A stretch of 64,000 bases of DNA from Thiocapsa rosea (GCF_003634315.1 NZ_RBXL01000001.1:604501-668500); one strand, 5' to 3'. Shown: positions 32,001 to 39,680, counted from the first letter of the stretch. Notes: generated by a model from the sequence alone, not told the origin. A program made the numbers and translations.

Positions 32001-32444
32001 TGGATCGAGGGCTTCCGTCCTCCGCAACTCTGGAGTCACCGCCCCGAGGTGGATTGGTCGACCGAAGATCTCGCGCTCCTGAGCCTCGAGGCGATCCATC
32101 GCGACTGGGTCAATCGCCTGGTCCGCCACATCTCGACCGACACCGCAACCCGAGCGCCGGAGCTCCACCCCGACCTGTGCGACTTCGGGCGTTGGTACCT
32201 GGGGAACGGCCAAGCGCGTTACGGCGAGATGCCGAGCTTCCGCGCGCTCGACGCCCTGCACCGACAGGTCCATCGACAGGCCGAGCAGCTGCTCGCGCTC
32301 GATCGCCTCGATCGCGAGGCGCTGGGCGATCCGATCGCGAAACTGCTGCAGAAGCGCAACGACGTGGTCGCCGGGATCCGATTGTTCCAGGCCGAAGTCC
32401 TCGGGCACACCAGAGAACGGGATCCTCTAAAGCCGAAGGCCTAG
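29058..32444 (+). CDS. Membrane PAS-GAF-GGDEF-EAL protein with C-terminal zinc-binding CZB domain
   Basis: Cyclic-di-GMP turnover protein of 1128 residues. Transmembrane segments at about 11-30 and 194-214 enclose a periplasmic sensor. Then come PAS (about 250-365), GAF (about 385-545), GGDEF with intact GGDEF at 640-644, and EAL with EAL at 768-770. The usual DDFGTG loop of EAL enzymes reads DGFGNG at 889-894, losing one metal-binding Asp, so phosphodiesterase activity may be weak. The tail (about 1005-1085) carries a CZB pattern H1014, C1041DFGRW, H1068, H1072, with spacings like those of the zinc sensor DgcZ. The start at ATG 29058 lacks a clear Shine-Dalgarno. Confidence 0.9.
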   Translation: MIRTQAQRSPIGLVALVLGLALALHLAYQLSHGIPARVLIAQEASAQALLLRLASRLATESSEGSPNAAEQILAPERTQPYVLALGHLDLDPQHTDRPDGGASASEADSPATLAGASLAIPPELIGAAVASPMDTQFEIRTAPKRLLGVISAGRTEHTSSPDKDPATPPEAPLVYLVLDLAAAEHAERLRLLSWAGVLPWALSILFALGLAVLLNRDPGASSRTASEPNACDADPSADGGSDPVDERIDSLDPILDIAAVLLVGMDSQGRVQLVNRKCCEVLGLDREQIVGRDWADSFVPEREREQTRKILARITNDHADALVAVEGTLLCADGSERLIEWNNSRIRDPAGRVIGGLGSGTDITERKQAERALSYLVTLETVLVETSRSLVAAPADAVGPLVENALGTIARRMGAERAYVFVLSRDGTTMRNTQEWTASGLGLADAGAPPVPTSLIPRWMETLQHGDDIRIDDVTKLPETWRVDREQLEQLEVRSVAAVAIRVAGRIGGFVAMEMLSDTRSWRDSEMRALGFLGDLIGGAFERRRNEQKLLDSRRRLEEIALYDPLTRLPNRRLLAERMDEAVVRAREQGLLLGVCYLDLDGFKPINDTHGHKMGDRVLVTVASRLRGCVREDDTVARLGGDEFVLLMNHMESLSDCAALLERVLAALAQPILIDGHSLAVTGSAGVTLFPQDAGDADTLLRHADHAMYQAKQQGRNRYQFFKAVKDQPDQVHRLELVRIREAIEGNELRLHVQPRVDMRSGQVVGVEALVRWQHPERGLLPPGEFLPLMEGDELLHDLDGWVMDRALALLAQWQEAGLDLTMSLNLSACSLQDTGFVAALQEVLARYPSIDPARLLFEIIESEALRDIETTASVIRACAVLGVHFALDGFGNGYASLTDFRCLPAQVVKIDQTVVRDILRSRDGRSLVKGVIGIANAFQREVIAEGVESAAHGLLLMDLGCTLAQGYGIADPMPPERLASWIEGFRPPQLWSHRPEVDWSTEDLALLSLEAIHRDWVNRLVRHISTDTATRAPELHPDLCDFGRWYLGNGQARYGEMPSFRALDALHRQVHRQAEQLLALDRLDREALGDPIAKLLQKRNDVVAGIRLFQAEVLGHTRERDPLKPKA

Positions 32445-32965
32445 CCCTGCTGCATGAGGATCCGCAGATCCATGAGCGCAGCGTTCGCCTTCGCAATGTA
32501 GGAGGCCAAGTCGCTGTCCGAAACACTGGCGCTTAAACGCACGCCGAAATGGCCGAGGCGTTTCTCGACCGATTGACTCTGGGAACGGGTGAAATCATTC
32601 CGCAGCGCGCGCACGAAGTCACGAAGCGCCATCAGGTTGCCGCATTCCCAGCTCTGGGTGTTGTCGAGAAAGACGCCCGGCGGCGAGCGATCGTTGTAGA
32701 GAAACCCACCCGGCTTCGTCAGGAGCGCATCGCCGATCCCGACCGCCATCGTCACCGTATGGACGCCCGAGATTGCATCGCCGGCCGGCTCGCAGAGTTC
32801 GGCTAGCGCGGCCGCGGCACCATCCAACCCGGTTGGATGAATGGACCAGTAGACGCCCAAGGACACCAGGACGAGGCCGACAAGGCCGAGTAACCCCGAG
32901 GCCGTACGCCATCCGGCTCGGTGCAGGCCGGGTGTCGGTGCTCGGCAACAGCGTGCCGGTCTCAT
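32441..32965 (-). CDS. DUF2333-like membrane-anchored protein, internally shortened
   Basis: 174-residue protein with one N-terminal membrane helix (LLGLVGLVLVSLGVYWSI). It contains segments I associate with the DUF2333 family: KPGGFLYNDRSPPGVFLDNT, ALRNDFTRSQSQS, and the family C-terminus ASYIAKANAALMDLRILMQ. Family members are usually about 340-360 residues, so the central half appears to be missing while both ends remain. Its TAG stop overlaps the TAG of the converging GGDEF gene (32441-32444). Function unknown. Confidence 0.65.
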   Translation of the reverse strand: MRPARCCRAPTPGLHRAGWRTASGLLGLVGLVLVSLGVYWSIHPTGLDGAAAALAELCEPAGDAISGVHTVTMAVGIGDALLTKPGGFLYNDRSPPGVFLDNTQSWECGNLMALRDFVRALRNDFTRSQSQSVEKRLGHFGVRLSASVSDSDLASYIAKANAALMDLRILMQQG

Positions 32966-33209
32966 GGGGCGGGGTCGATCGTGGATTGCGCATGTGCGTT
33001 TCCCGAATCAATTCGATATATCATAACATTATCATTTTCTAATATTGTTGACATTAAGGAATCGCAGATCCTCGCGTAAAGACAACCTGTTCGAGGGATT
33101 CAGCCTACAGGCGGCGGCCCCGTTCCTGCTGCATGCGAAGGTTTGATCGACTTGACGATGACGGTCGTCCGCAGGCTCGCCGGCCGGGTGATGCCCGCGA
33201 CGGCCGGAT
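32966..33209. other. Non-coding region with a MITE-related fragment
   Basis: An AT-rich patch at about 33005-33060 (ATATCATAACATTATCATTT) could carry the promoter for the minus-strand DUF2333-like gene. Bases about 33118-33209 resemble part of the MITE-like element at 48206-48438: both contain a CTGCTGCA..GC..AAGG start, GCCGGGTGATG, and a CGGATCTA end. No gene is supported here. Confidence 0.5.
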
Positions 33210-33299
33210 CTAAACCGCGTCGGCTCCGACAGTTGTCGGAGCCGACGCGGCCAAGCCAATCCAACACACGACGCATATGGCACCGGGCGCGGTTTCGGT
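33210..33299. repeat. TTAAACCGCG palindromic element, copy 5
   Basis: CTAAACCGCGTCGGCTCCGA to CCGGGCGCGGTTTCGG, with a strong internal hairpin TCGGCTCCGACAGTTGTCGG plus AGCCGA. The degenerate right end abuts the OmpA-like gene stop. Confidence 0.8.
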
Positions 33300-34118
33300 T
33301 CAACGCTCGATCAGGTACACCTCGACACGCCGATTGCGCTGCCGCGCCTCGGCATTCCGGCCCTCGTCGATGGGTCGAGTCTCCCCTATCCCGACGATCT
33401 CGATGCGTTCGGCGCCGATACCCCTCGCAGCCAAGACATCCTTGACCGCGCGGGCGCGTTCCTGCGAAAGCGTCAGGTTCCGGGTTGCGCTGCCGGAACG
33501 ATCCGTATGACCTTCGACACGGGCCACTAGGCGATCATGTCGCTTGAGGACCTCGGCGATCGCCTCGAGTCCCTCGGAACGCCCCGACGCAAGCGCACTT
33601 TCGCCGACCGGGAAACGCAACTCCGATTCGGTCAATGTCACTAAATGGCCGCGCTCGGTTAAACGCGCGCCGAGACGCGCAAGGTCATCCTTCAACCGGT
33701 TCGCGAAGGCTGCGTCATTCACGTCAGCCCGGGCGCTGTCGGCCGCAGGCGTTGCACGGGGCTCGGCGAGCATCTCGGCCAGATGGTCTTTTTGCTCCGA
33801 AACGACGAGTGCGAACGCCGCTTGCTGCTCCGCTACCGCAACCAGGTCCTGTTCCAGACGTTGGATCCTGGCCTCGGCATCGCCCAGACGCCCATCCAGT
33901 GAACCCGGCTCGACTTCGGCATCCGTCCCGACGGACGTCGAGACAGTCCCGTCGGACCCGGCGAAGTCGAGCGTTGCAAGGATCTCGCTCGGCGGCTCGG
34001 CCGGCAGTGTCTGAGGCCCGCGCAGATAGGCCAACAGAAGCCCTGCCGCGAACGAGAGAATCAGAAAAACAAAGGCATAGATCGGATTCGATTTCACCGC
34101 GGGGGCGACGTCGGACAT
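33300..34118 (-). CDS. OmpA-family peptidoglycan-binding membrane protein
   Basis: 272-residue protein with one N-terminal membrane helix (IYAFVFLILSFAAGLLLAYL), a coiled-coil-prone region (about 75-150), and a C-terminal OmpA domain (about 165-270). The domain signature is VARVEGHTDRSGSATRNLTL and RARAVKDVLAARGI, ending RRNRRVEVYL. OmpA-like domains bind diaminopimelate in peptidoglycan, so the protein probably links the inner membrane to the wall. ATG 34118 follows GAGGAACCACC on the minus strand. The 125 bp upstream to 34243 shows no feature. Confidence 0.88.
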   Translation of the reverse strand: MSDVAPAVKSNPIYAFVFLILSFAAGLLLAYLRGPQTLPAEPPSEILATLDFAGSDGTVSTSVGTDAEVEPGSLDGRLGDAEARIQRLEQDLVAVAEQQAAFALVVSEQKDHLAEMLAEPRATPAADSARADVNDAAFANRLKDDLARLGARLTERGHLVTLTESELRFPVGESALASGRSEGLEAIAEVLKRHDRLVARVEGHTDRSGSATRNLTLSQERARAVKDVLAARGIGAERIEIVGIGETRPIDEGRNAEARQRNRRVEVYLIER

Positions 34119-34243
34119 GGTGGTTCCTCGAGTACGAAATCGGTTCGGAGACTCGGCGACCGAGAAGGATCGGTCGACTCGGAGGCATCGGGACATCGAA
34201 ACGACGGATTCGCAAATCCGTCGCCCCGCGCCCGCCGCTGACC

Positions 34244-35218
34244 TCAATGACCGGGCACGCAGATCCCGTTGCGTCGTACCGCAATGGCGGTGCGTGCCAA
34301 CAACAAGGCGACGATTCCGGTCAGCAGGGTCACAAGGCCGAGCCCGAGATAGCGGTAGATGTCCTGTCCCGTGCGCTCGAACATCAAGAGACTTGCAATA
34401 CCGATTGCCGCCAGGGGAAAGGAGTAGGCCCACCAGGAGAGGAAAAACCCGAGTTTCAGAAATCGGTTTGCCTGCGTGAACAACAGCAAGGTCAGAAACA
34501 GACCGATGAAATAGAGCACCCGCGCAAAGGCATCGAGCTCACCGACAAGCCGTGAATAGGCAATGAACCCGACGGCGGGCGGCGCGATCAGGATAAAAAG
34601 CGTCGGCATCAAGCGCTCTTCGATCGGATGATGAAACAGCACCCGGTAAAAGATGATCGTCATCAGGATCAGCCAGAAGAGCATTCCGGTACTGAAGAAG
34701 AACCATGAAATATCTTGATACCCCAAAGGCACTCCCGCCACAGGCACCAAGACGTTCCCGACCGCCGGAATGAACCAGGCCGGATTCATATGATGCACCT
34801 GAAAGTGCTCGTGATGGATCCAGACGTTCACGACATAGAGTGTAAAGACCAAATGAAGCGCCGTCCCCGCCATCCAGAGTGCCCGACTCACGTCGTTCAT
34901 GACGGGTAAAAAGGCGATGGACAGCAGGAGCAGACTGATCGAGATGGTCGGAAAAAAATTGAGCTTCACCGGATGGCGTAGCTCTTGGATCACGGCATGC
35001 CGATACAGGGCGAGCTTCGCCGTATACAGCAGCATCAAGACAATGAAGAGCGTGCTCGTCACGCCGATCAACCAGGGGGTGATACCCAAGTCGAGTGCGA
35101 GGACCATCTGAGCCTTCTCCCAGCCAATGGTGAGGCCCGACAGGCCCATCACCATCGCGAAGAAGGAGATCGGAAAGTGCTGCAACCGACCGGGTTGCCG
35201 ATGTGGAGTCTCCATCAT
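34244..35218 (-). CDS. SLAC1/TehA-type anion transporter family protein
   Basis: About ten transmembrane helices over 324 residues. The first helix FPISFFAMVMGLSGLTIGW resembles the start of the tellurite-resistance/dicarboxylate (TDT) family that includes TehA and SLAC1 anion channels. Later segments such as WIHHEHFQVHHMNPAWFIPAV and SWWAYSFPLAAIGIASLLMF support this. The transported ion is unknown (small anions in relatives). Start chosen at the Met-Met pair (35218/35215). A small membrane-protein gene ends 17 bp upstream and is probably co-transcribed. Confidence 0.85.
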   Translation of the reverse strand: MMETPHRQPGRLQHFPISFFAMVMGLSGLTIGWEKAQMVLALDLGITPWLIGVTSTLFIVLMLLYTAKLALYRHAVIQELRHPVKLNFFPTISISLLLLSIAFLPVMNDVSRALWMAGTALHLVFTLYVVNVWIHHEHFQVHHMNPAWFIPAVGNVLVPVAGVPLGYQDISWFFFSTGMLFWLILMTIIFYRVLFHHPIEERLMPTLFILIAPPAVGFIAYSRLVGELDAFARVLYFIGLFLTLLLFTQANRFLKLGFFLSWWAYSFPLAAIGIASLLMFERTGQDIYRYLGLGLVTLLTGIVALLLARTAIAVRRNGICVPGH

Positions 35219-35235
35219 CCTCCCGACATCCTCGC

Positions 35236-35376
35236 TCAAAGCGCCCACGGCATCGGCATGAACAAGAGAACGGCGAGCATGGTCGTCGTCGCGAGCACCG
35301 GGGCCCACAACCAATAAGGCGTGGTTGCTGTTGTGGTGCCTGTCGAGCGTGTCGCGGTCCGGGTCTGCTGGGTCAT
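35236..35376 (-). CDS. Small single-helix membrane protein upstream of the SLAC1-like gene
   Basis: 46 residues: a Thr-rich N-terminus (MTQQTRTATRSTGTTTATTP) and one hydrophobic helix YWLWAPVLATTTMLAVLLFM. GGAG lies 7 bases before the ATG, and the stop is 17 bp from the transporter start. Size, helix and spacing suggest an accessory subunit of the transporter. The family is not recognised. Confidence 0.6.
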   Translation of the reverse strand: MTQQTRTATRSTGTTTATTPYWLWAPVLATTTMLAVLLFMPMPWAL

Positions 35377-35565
35377 GGTCTGGCTCCGATGGTGCTTCGA
35401 GCAGCATCGCCGAGCGCATCGGTCTTCGCGACCGAGGCACCCGAGGTCTGCTCGGGGAATGAGGTTGATGCGCAGTCTAGGCATCGCTCTGATGCGATGC
35501 ATTGATAAATCTCAGACTAGACAGCTCGGGTTTATACCCTTGCTCGTGACTCCGGCAATCGTGGC

Positions 35566-35620
35566 ACGTGGCGCAGAGCGCCACGGGGCATGCGTGACAC
35601 CGCGGAGCAGTGTCACGAGC
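35566..35620. repeat. Dispersed repeat, TGGCGCAGAGCGCCACGGGG type (copy 2)
   Basis: Nearly identical to 8863-8918: GTGGCGCAGAGCGCCACGGG, then GCATGCGTGACACCGCGGAG, then CAGTGTCACGAG. A short direct repeat GTCACGAGCCCCTA follows twice (about 35612-35641). The rest of 35377-35732 holds a possible -10 box TATACT at 35692-35697 for rraA, without a convincing -35. Confidence 0.7.
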
Positions 35621-35732
35621 CCCTAGGCGTCACGAGCCCCTAAAGGTTGAGGTGGCCGCTCGATTGCGCCGAAAATACGCGTGCGCTCGGTTATACTCGG
35701 CGCTCCGCCGACAAACCCGCCCATACCCCCTC

Positions 35733-36245
35733 ATGCCCATAGAGTCACCATCCGCGTCGCACGAATTCAAGACCGCTGACCTCTCCGATCGATACGACGC
35801 GCATGCTCGCATCTGCGATCCGATCTTCCGTGATTTCGGCGGCCGGACCCGCTTTTGCGGGCCGGTCGTGACGGTCAAGTGCTTCGAAGACAACTCTCCG
35901 GTGAAGTCGACCCTGGCCGAGCCAGGCCACGGCCGCATCCTTGTGGTCGATGCCGGCGGCTCCATGCGCTGTGCGATGCTCGGCGACCTGATCGCCGCCG
36001 GTGCCGTGGAGCAAGGCTGGGCCGGGGTCATCCTCTACGGATGCATCCGCGACAGTCGCGACATCGGCGCCATGCCGTTGGGGGTCAAGGCATTGGGGAC
36101 ACATCCACGCAAGAGTCTCAGGCGCGGCGAAGGGCAACGGGACATCCCGGTCACGTTCGCCGGCGTGCGCTTCGCCCCGGGTGATCAGGTCTACTGCGAC
36201 GAAGACGGTATCCTGGTCGCCGACGGGCCGCTGGATCTCGATTAA
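35733..36245 (+). CDS. rraA: RraA-family protein (RNase E regulator / HMG aldolase-like)
   Basis: 170-residue trimeric-fold protein. Sequence similarity to RraA is clear in FGGRTRFCGPVVTVKCFEDN, GRILVVDAGGSMRCAMLGD and the C-terminal DEDGILVADGPLDLD. RraA of E. coli inhibits RNase E. This protein keeps an Arg-Asp pair (CIRDS) that E. coli RraA lacks and that is part of the metal/substrate site of 4-hydroxy-4-methyl-2-oxoglutarate aldolases, so it may be enzymatically active. The TAA stop comes from the repeat that follows. Confidence 0.92.
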   Translation: MPIESPSASHEFKTADLSDRYDAHARICDPIFRDFGGRTRFCGPVVTVKCFEDNSPVKSTLAEPGHGRILVVDAGGSMRCAMLGDLIAAGAVEQGWAGVILYGCIRDSRDIGAMPLGVKALGTHPRKSLRRGEGQRDIPVTFAGVRFAPGDQVYCDEDGILVADGPLDLD

Positions 36246-36328
36246 ACCGCGCCGGCTCCAGCCGTCGTCAAGTCTGCCGGGGCCCATCCCATCCAAAAAC
36301 ATCACATACCGCGCTGGGCGCGGTTTAA
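36242..36328. repeat. TTAAACCGCG palindromic element, copy 6
   Basis: TTAAACCGCGCCGGCTCCAG to CTGGGCGCGGTTTAA, 87 bp. Its left end provides the rraA stop (36243-36245). Confidence 0.88.
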
Positions 36329-36381
36329 CCGGGACACCACCCGGCGACGCTCAATCCGGATAGGTACAGCGAGGGAAGACC

Positions 36382-38148
36382 ATGGCGTGGACCGAGGCGA
36401 AACAGATTGCCGAGGCGATGCTCGACGGATTCGGGCGTCATTATCGGCTGTTCCGCGAGATCACCGGCGGGGCGCGGGAGCGTTTTGAAACGGCGGATTG
36501 GCCGGCGGTGCAGGCTGCAGCGCGCGAGCGGATCAGCTACTACGACGCGCGAGTCGGCGAGACGGTCGCCCTGCTGCGCCGCGAGTTTCATCTGCGCGAC
36601 CCGACCGACATCCTGTGGCGCCGCGTGAAGATCGAGTACATGCGCCTCCTGCCGCTGCATCACCAACCCGAGCTGGCCGAGACCTATTACAACTCGGTGT
36701 TCTGCCGGCTCTTCGATCGGCGCTACTACAACAACAGCTACATCTTCGTGTGGCCGATGATCTCGACCGAGCACCTCGAGGCCGAGATCCCGATCTTTCG
36801 CCCCTACTACCCGGCGCGCGACGGCTTCGCCCGGGTGATCGCCCGCATCCTCGGCGACATGGGTTTTCAGCGCCCCTTCCGAAATCGCCGGCATGACATC
36901 CGCTGTCTGATGCGCGCCGTGCGCGACCGCTTCCCGCGCAGGCGCGCGCTGCACCAGAACTTCCAGCTTGCCGTCCTCTCCGAGCCCTTCTACCGCAACA
37001 AGGCCGCCTACATCATCGGCAAGGCCATCAACGGGGCGGCCCAGATCCCGTTCGCGATCCCGATCCTCAACGACGAGGGACACGAGGGAGCACCCGGAGG
37101 ACTCTATGTCGACACCCTGCTCTCGGGCGGGGACGAGATCTCGGATGTCTTCAGCTTCTCGCGCGCCTATTTCATGGTCGACACCGAGGTGCCGGCCGCC
37201 GTCGTCGATTTCCTGCGACCCTTGATGCCGCACAAGGGGAAGGCGGAACTCTATACCGCCATCGGCCTGCAGAAGTTCGGCAAGGCGGAGTTCTATCGCG
37301 ACTTCCTCAAGCATTTGAGGTATTCGGCCGACGACTTCGTCATTGCCCCCGGCATCCGCGGGATGGTGATGTGCGTCTTCACCCTTCCCTCGTTTCCTTT
37401 CGTCTTCAAGGTCATCAAGGATCGGTTCCCTCCGCCGAAGGAGATGACTCGCGAGACCGTCAAAGAAAAATACCAGTTGGTCAAGTTGCACGACCGCGTC
37501 GGGCGGATGGCCGACTCCTGGGAGTATTCGCACGTCGCCTTTCCGCGTCACCGCTTTTCGGCCGCCCTCATCGAGATGCTGGAGACCGACTGCGCAACGA
37601 GTCTGGAGTCCGACGGCGATCAGCTCATCATCAAGCACCTTTACATCGAGCGACGCATGTCGCCGCTGAATCTCTATCTGCACACGGCCGACGACGAGGA
37701 CATCCGCCACGCGATCGGCGAATACGGCGACGCCATCAAGCAGCTCGCTGCGGCCAACATCTTCCCGGGTGATTTCCTCTTCAAGAACTTCGGCGTGACG
37801 CGTCAGGGTCGCGTCGTCTTCTACGACTACGACGAACTCTGTTACCTGACCGAGTGCCACTTTCGGGAGATTCCGCCCGCGCCCTACCCCGAGATGGAGA
37901 TGGCCGAAGAGGTCTGGTACAGCGCGGGGCCGAACGACGTCTTCCCCGAGGAGTTCGAGACCTTCCTGCTGACCGACCCGCGCATCCGCAAGGTCTTCCG
38001 GGAGCTGCACAGCGAGCTGTTCGACCCGGCCTGGTGGCGGGCGCGTCAGGAGCACATCAGGGCAGGCCACCTGGAAGACGTCTTTCCCTATGCCGAAGAG
38101 CGGCGTTTCGATTGCCCCGACAGAGTCACACCCGATCGAAACAGTTAA
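36382..38148 (+). CDS. aceK: Isocitrate dehydrogenase kinase/phosphatase
   Basis: Bifunctional enzyme that phosphorylates isocitrate dehydrogenase to divert isocitrate to the glyoxylate shunt, and dephosphorylates it again. The 588-residue protein has the family length. It starts MAWTEAKQIAEAMLDGFGRH and has AceK landmarks FPFVFKVIKDRFPPPKEMTR (ATP/kinase region), HLYIERRMSPLNLYL and FFYDYDELCYLTECHFREIP-like segments. GAGGGAAGACC precedes the ATG. Its substrate gene icd is not in the window; aceA is 8 kb upstream. The stop is provided by a repeat. Confidence 0.97.
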   Translation: MAWTEAKQIAEAMLDGFGRHYRLFREITGGARERFETADWPAVQAAARERISYYDARVGETVALLRREFHLRDPTDILWRRVKIEYMRLLPLHHQPELAETYYNSVFCRLFDRRYYNNSYIFVWPMISTEHLEAEIPIFRPYYPARDGFARVIARILGDMGFQRPFRNRRHDIRCLMRAVRDRFPRRRALHQNFQLAVLSEPFYRNKAAYIIGKAINGAAQIPFAIPILNDEGHEGAPGGLYVDTLLSGGDEISDVFSFSRAYFMVDTEVPAAVVDFLRPLMPHKGKAELYTAIGLQKFGKAEFYRDFLKHLRYSADDFVIAPGIRGMVMCVFTLPSFPFVFKVIKDRFPPPKEMTRETVKEKYQLVKLHDRVGRMADSWEYSHVAFPRHRFSAALIEMLETDCATSLESDGDQLIIKHLYIERRMSPLNLYLHTADDEDIRHAIGEYGDAIKQLAAANIFPGDFLFKNFGVTRQGRVVFYDYDELCYLTECHFREIPPAPYPEMEMAEEVWYSAGPNDVFPEEFETFLLTDPRIRKVFRELHSELFDPAWWRARQEHIRAGHLEDVFPYAEERRFDCPDRVTPDRNS

Positions 38149-38232
38149 ACCGCGCCCGGTGCGACATGCGTAATGTGTTGGAATGGCTTGGCCGCGCCAG
38201 CCCCGACGACTGTCGGAGCTGGCGCGGTTTAA
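38145..38232. repeat. TTAAACCGCG palindromic element, copy 7
   Basis: TTAAACCGCGCCCGGTGCGA to GAGCTGGCGCGGTTTAA, with an internal hairpin GCGCCAGCCCCGACGACTGT/CGGAGCTGGCGC. Its left end provides the aceK stop (38146-38148). Confidence 0.88.
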
Positions 38233-38253
38233 AGTCTTAGAAAATATTGAATT

Positions 38254-38339
38254 CTAAACCGCGTCCCCGCTAAGAGCAGTGGATGCAGCAAACGTCGAAC
38301 TCACTGGAAAATAAGCATCTCGCTCTGGACGCGGTGTAG
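38254..38339. repeat. TTAAACCGCG palindromic element, copy 8
   Basis: CTAAACCGCGTCCCCGCTAA to CTGGACGCGGTGTAG. It follows copy 7 after a 21-bp AT-rich spacer, the same paired arrangement as copies 10 and 11, whose sequences are close homologues. Confidence 0.85.
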
Positions 38340-38391
38340 GAGCAGTTCAAAAGCAAGTCAAACAACTCGACGAGAGAACACCTTTGCCAGG

Positions 38392-38456
38392 GTTGTCGTT
38401 ATCGTTGTCGTTGTCGTTGTCGTTGTCGTAATCGAGAACGACAACGACAACGATTG
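38392..38456. repeat. Hexamer tandem array GTTGTC with inverted partner
   Basis: GTTGTCGTTATCGTTGTCGT followed by more TGTCGT units (about six in all), then TAATCGAG and the inverted AACGACAACGACAACGA. The two parts are complementary and can form a long hairpin. It lies 166 bp before the double-thioredoxin gene. The rest of 38340-38621 shows nothing clear. Confidence 0.85.
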
Positions 38457-38621
38457 GATTCGGTGCTCGACTTATTTCCGACACCGGACTCAGGAACCTC
38501 CGCAATCGCCGAACATCTCAAGCAAAGGCGCCGTGTCGCCCGAGCCGCACCAAAATAAGGGGAACCGGAAAGCGCACCCGCCGCTCGGTAGCCCCGTTGG
38601 ACCACAGAGGAGACTGGAACG

Positions 38622-39680
38622 ATGAAGACGCCTTCGATCGGGATCCACCGCTTGGCCTGGAGCCTGCTTCTGTTCGGCACGCTCGCCGCAGCCGCAAGCG
38701 ACGGACCCGCCGAGCTGGGCCCCGGGATGCAGAACCCCGGGTATCACGAGCAGCCGGAGTGGTTCAAGGTGTCCTTTCTGGATCTCCGCGAGGACGTCGC
38801 CGAGGCCACCGTGCAGGACAAACGCCTGATCCTCTACTTCTATCAGGACGGCTGCCCCTACTGCGCCAAGCTGTTGCAGGAGAACCTCGCCGATCAGTCG
38901 ATTGCCCGTCTGATGCAGGCGAGCTTCGATGTCGTCGCCATCAATCTCTGGGGTGACCGCGAGGTGACCGGCCTGTCAGGCGAGTCCACCACGGAGAAAC
39001 AACTCGGAGCCGATCTGAGGGTTCAGTTCACACCCACGATGCTGTTGCTCGACGAGGCCGGGCAGGTCGTTCTGCGGATCAACGGCTACTTCCCGCCCCA
39101 TCGCTTCAAGGCCGCGCTCGCCTATGTCGCCGAGCGGCGCGAGCAGGTCGGCGAGTCATTCGCAGACTATGCCGCCGGACTCGATTCCGCCGAGGCCAAG
39201 GGCACACTGCACACCCGGGGGGGCTTCCTGACCGCCCCATTCCGGCTTGCCGACAACCGCGATGCCTCCATGCGTCCTCTAGTGGTGATGTTCGAGCAGC
39301 CCACCTGCCGAGACTGCGACGAGCTGCACGAGGACATCCTCGAGCGCGAGCCGGTCGTCTACTCGCTGAGCGCCTTCGACGGGGTGATCCTGGATACCTA
39401 TTCACGCGACCCCGTCCAGACAGTCGACGGACGCGAGATCCCGATCCGCGACTGGGCCGCGGAGCTCGGCATCAAGTACACACCCAGCCTGGTGTTCTTC
39501 GATGCCGCCGGGCGCGAGGTCTTCCGCACCGAGGGTTACTTCAAGGCATTCCACATCCACGGCGCCTTGGACTATGTCGCCACAGGTGCCTATCTGTGGG
39601 AGCCGAGCTTCCAGCGCTATCTTGCCGCGCGCCGCGAAGCGTTGAGCGCGCTCGGGGTCGAGGCCGATCTGATGGATTAA
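38622..39680 (+). CDS. Periplasmic protein with two thioredoxin-like domains (SoxW-like)
   Basis: 352-residue exported protein: signal peptide residues 1-26, then a first thioredoxin-like domain with CPYC (C78-x-x-C81, YQDGCPYC), and a second with CRDC (C229-x-x-C232, FEQPTCRDC). Both have a cis-proline-like TPT/TPS segment (FTPTMLLLDEAG and YTPSLVFFDAAG), which indicates internal duplication. It resembles SoxW-type thioredoxins of sulfur oxidisers, which reduce periplasmic sulfur-handling proteins; this role is inferred. GGAG precedes the ATG. The stop is supplied by a repeat. Confidence 0.85.
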   Translation: MKTPSIGIHRLAWSLLLFGTLAAAASDGPAELGPGMQNPGYHEQPEWFKVSFLDLREDVAEATVQDKRLILYFYQDGCPYCAKLLQENLADQSIARLMQASFDVVAINLWGDREVTGLSGESTTEKQLGADLRVQFTPTMLLLDEAGQVVLRINGYFPPHRFKAALAYVAERREQVGESFADYAAGLDSAEAKGTLHTRGGFLTAPFRLADNRDASMRPLVVMFEQPTCRDCDELHEDILEREPVVYSLSAFDGVILDTYSRDPVQTVDGREIPIRDWAAELGIKYTPSLVFFDAAGREVFRTEGYFKAFHIHGALDYVATGAYLWEPSFQRYLAARREALSALGVEADLMD

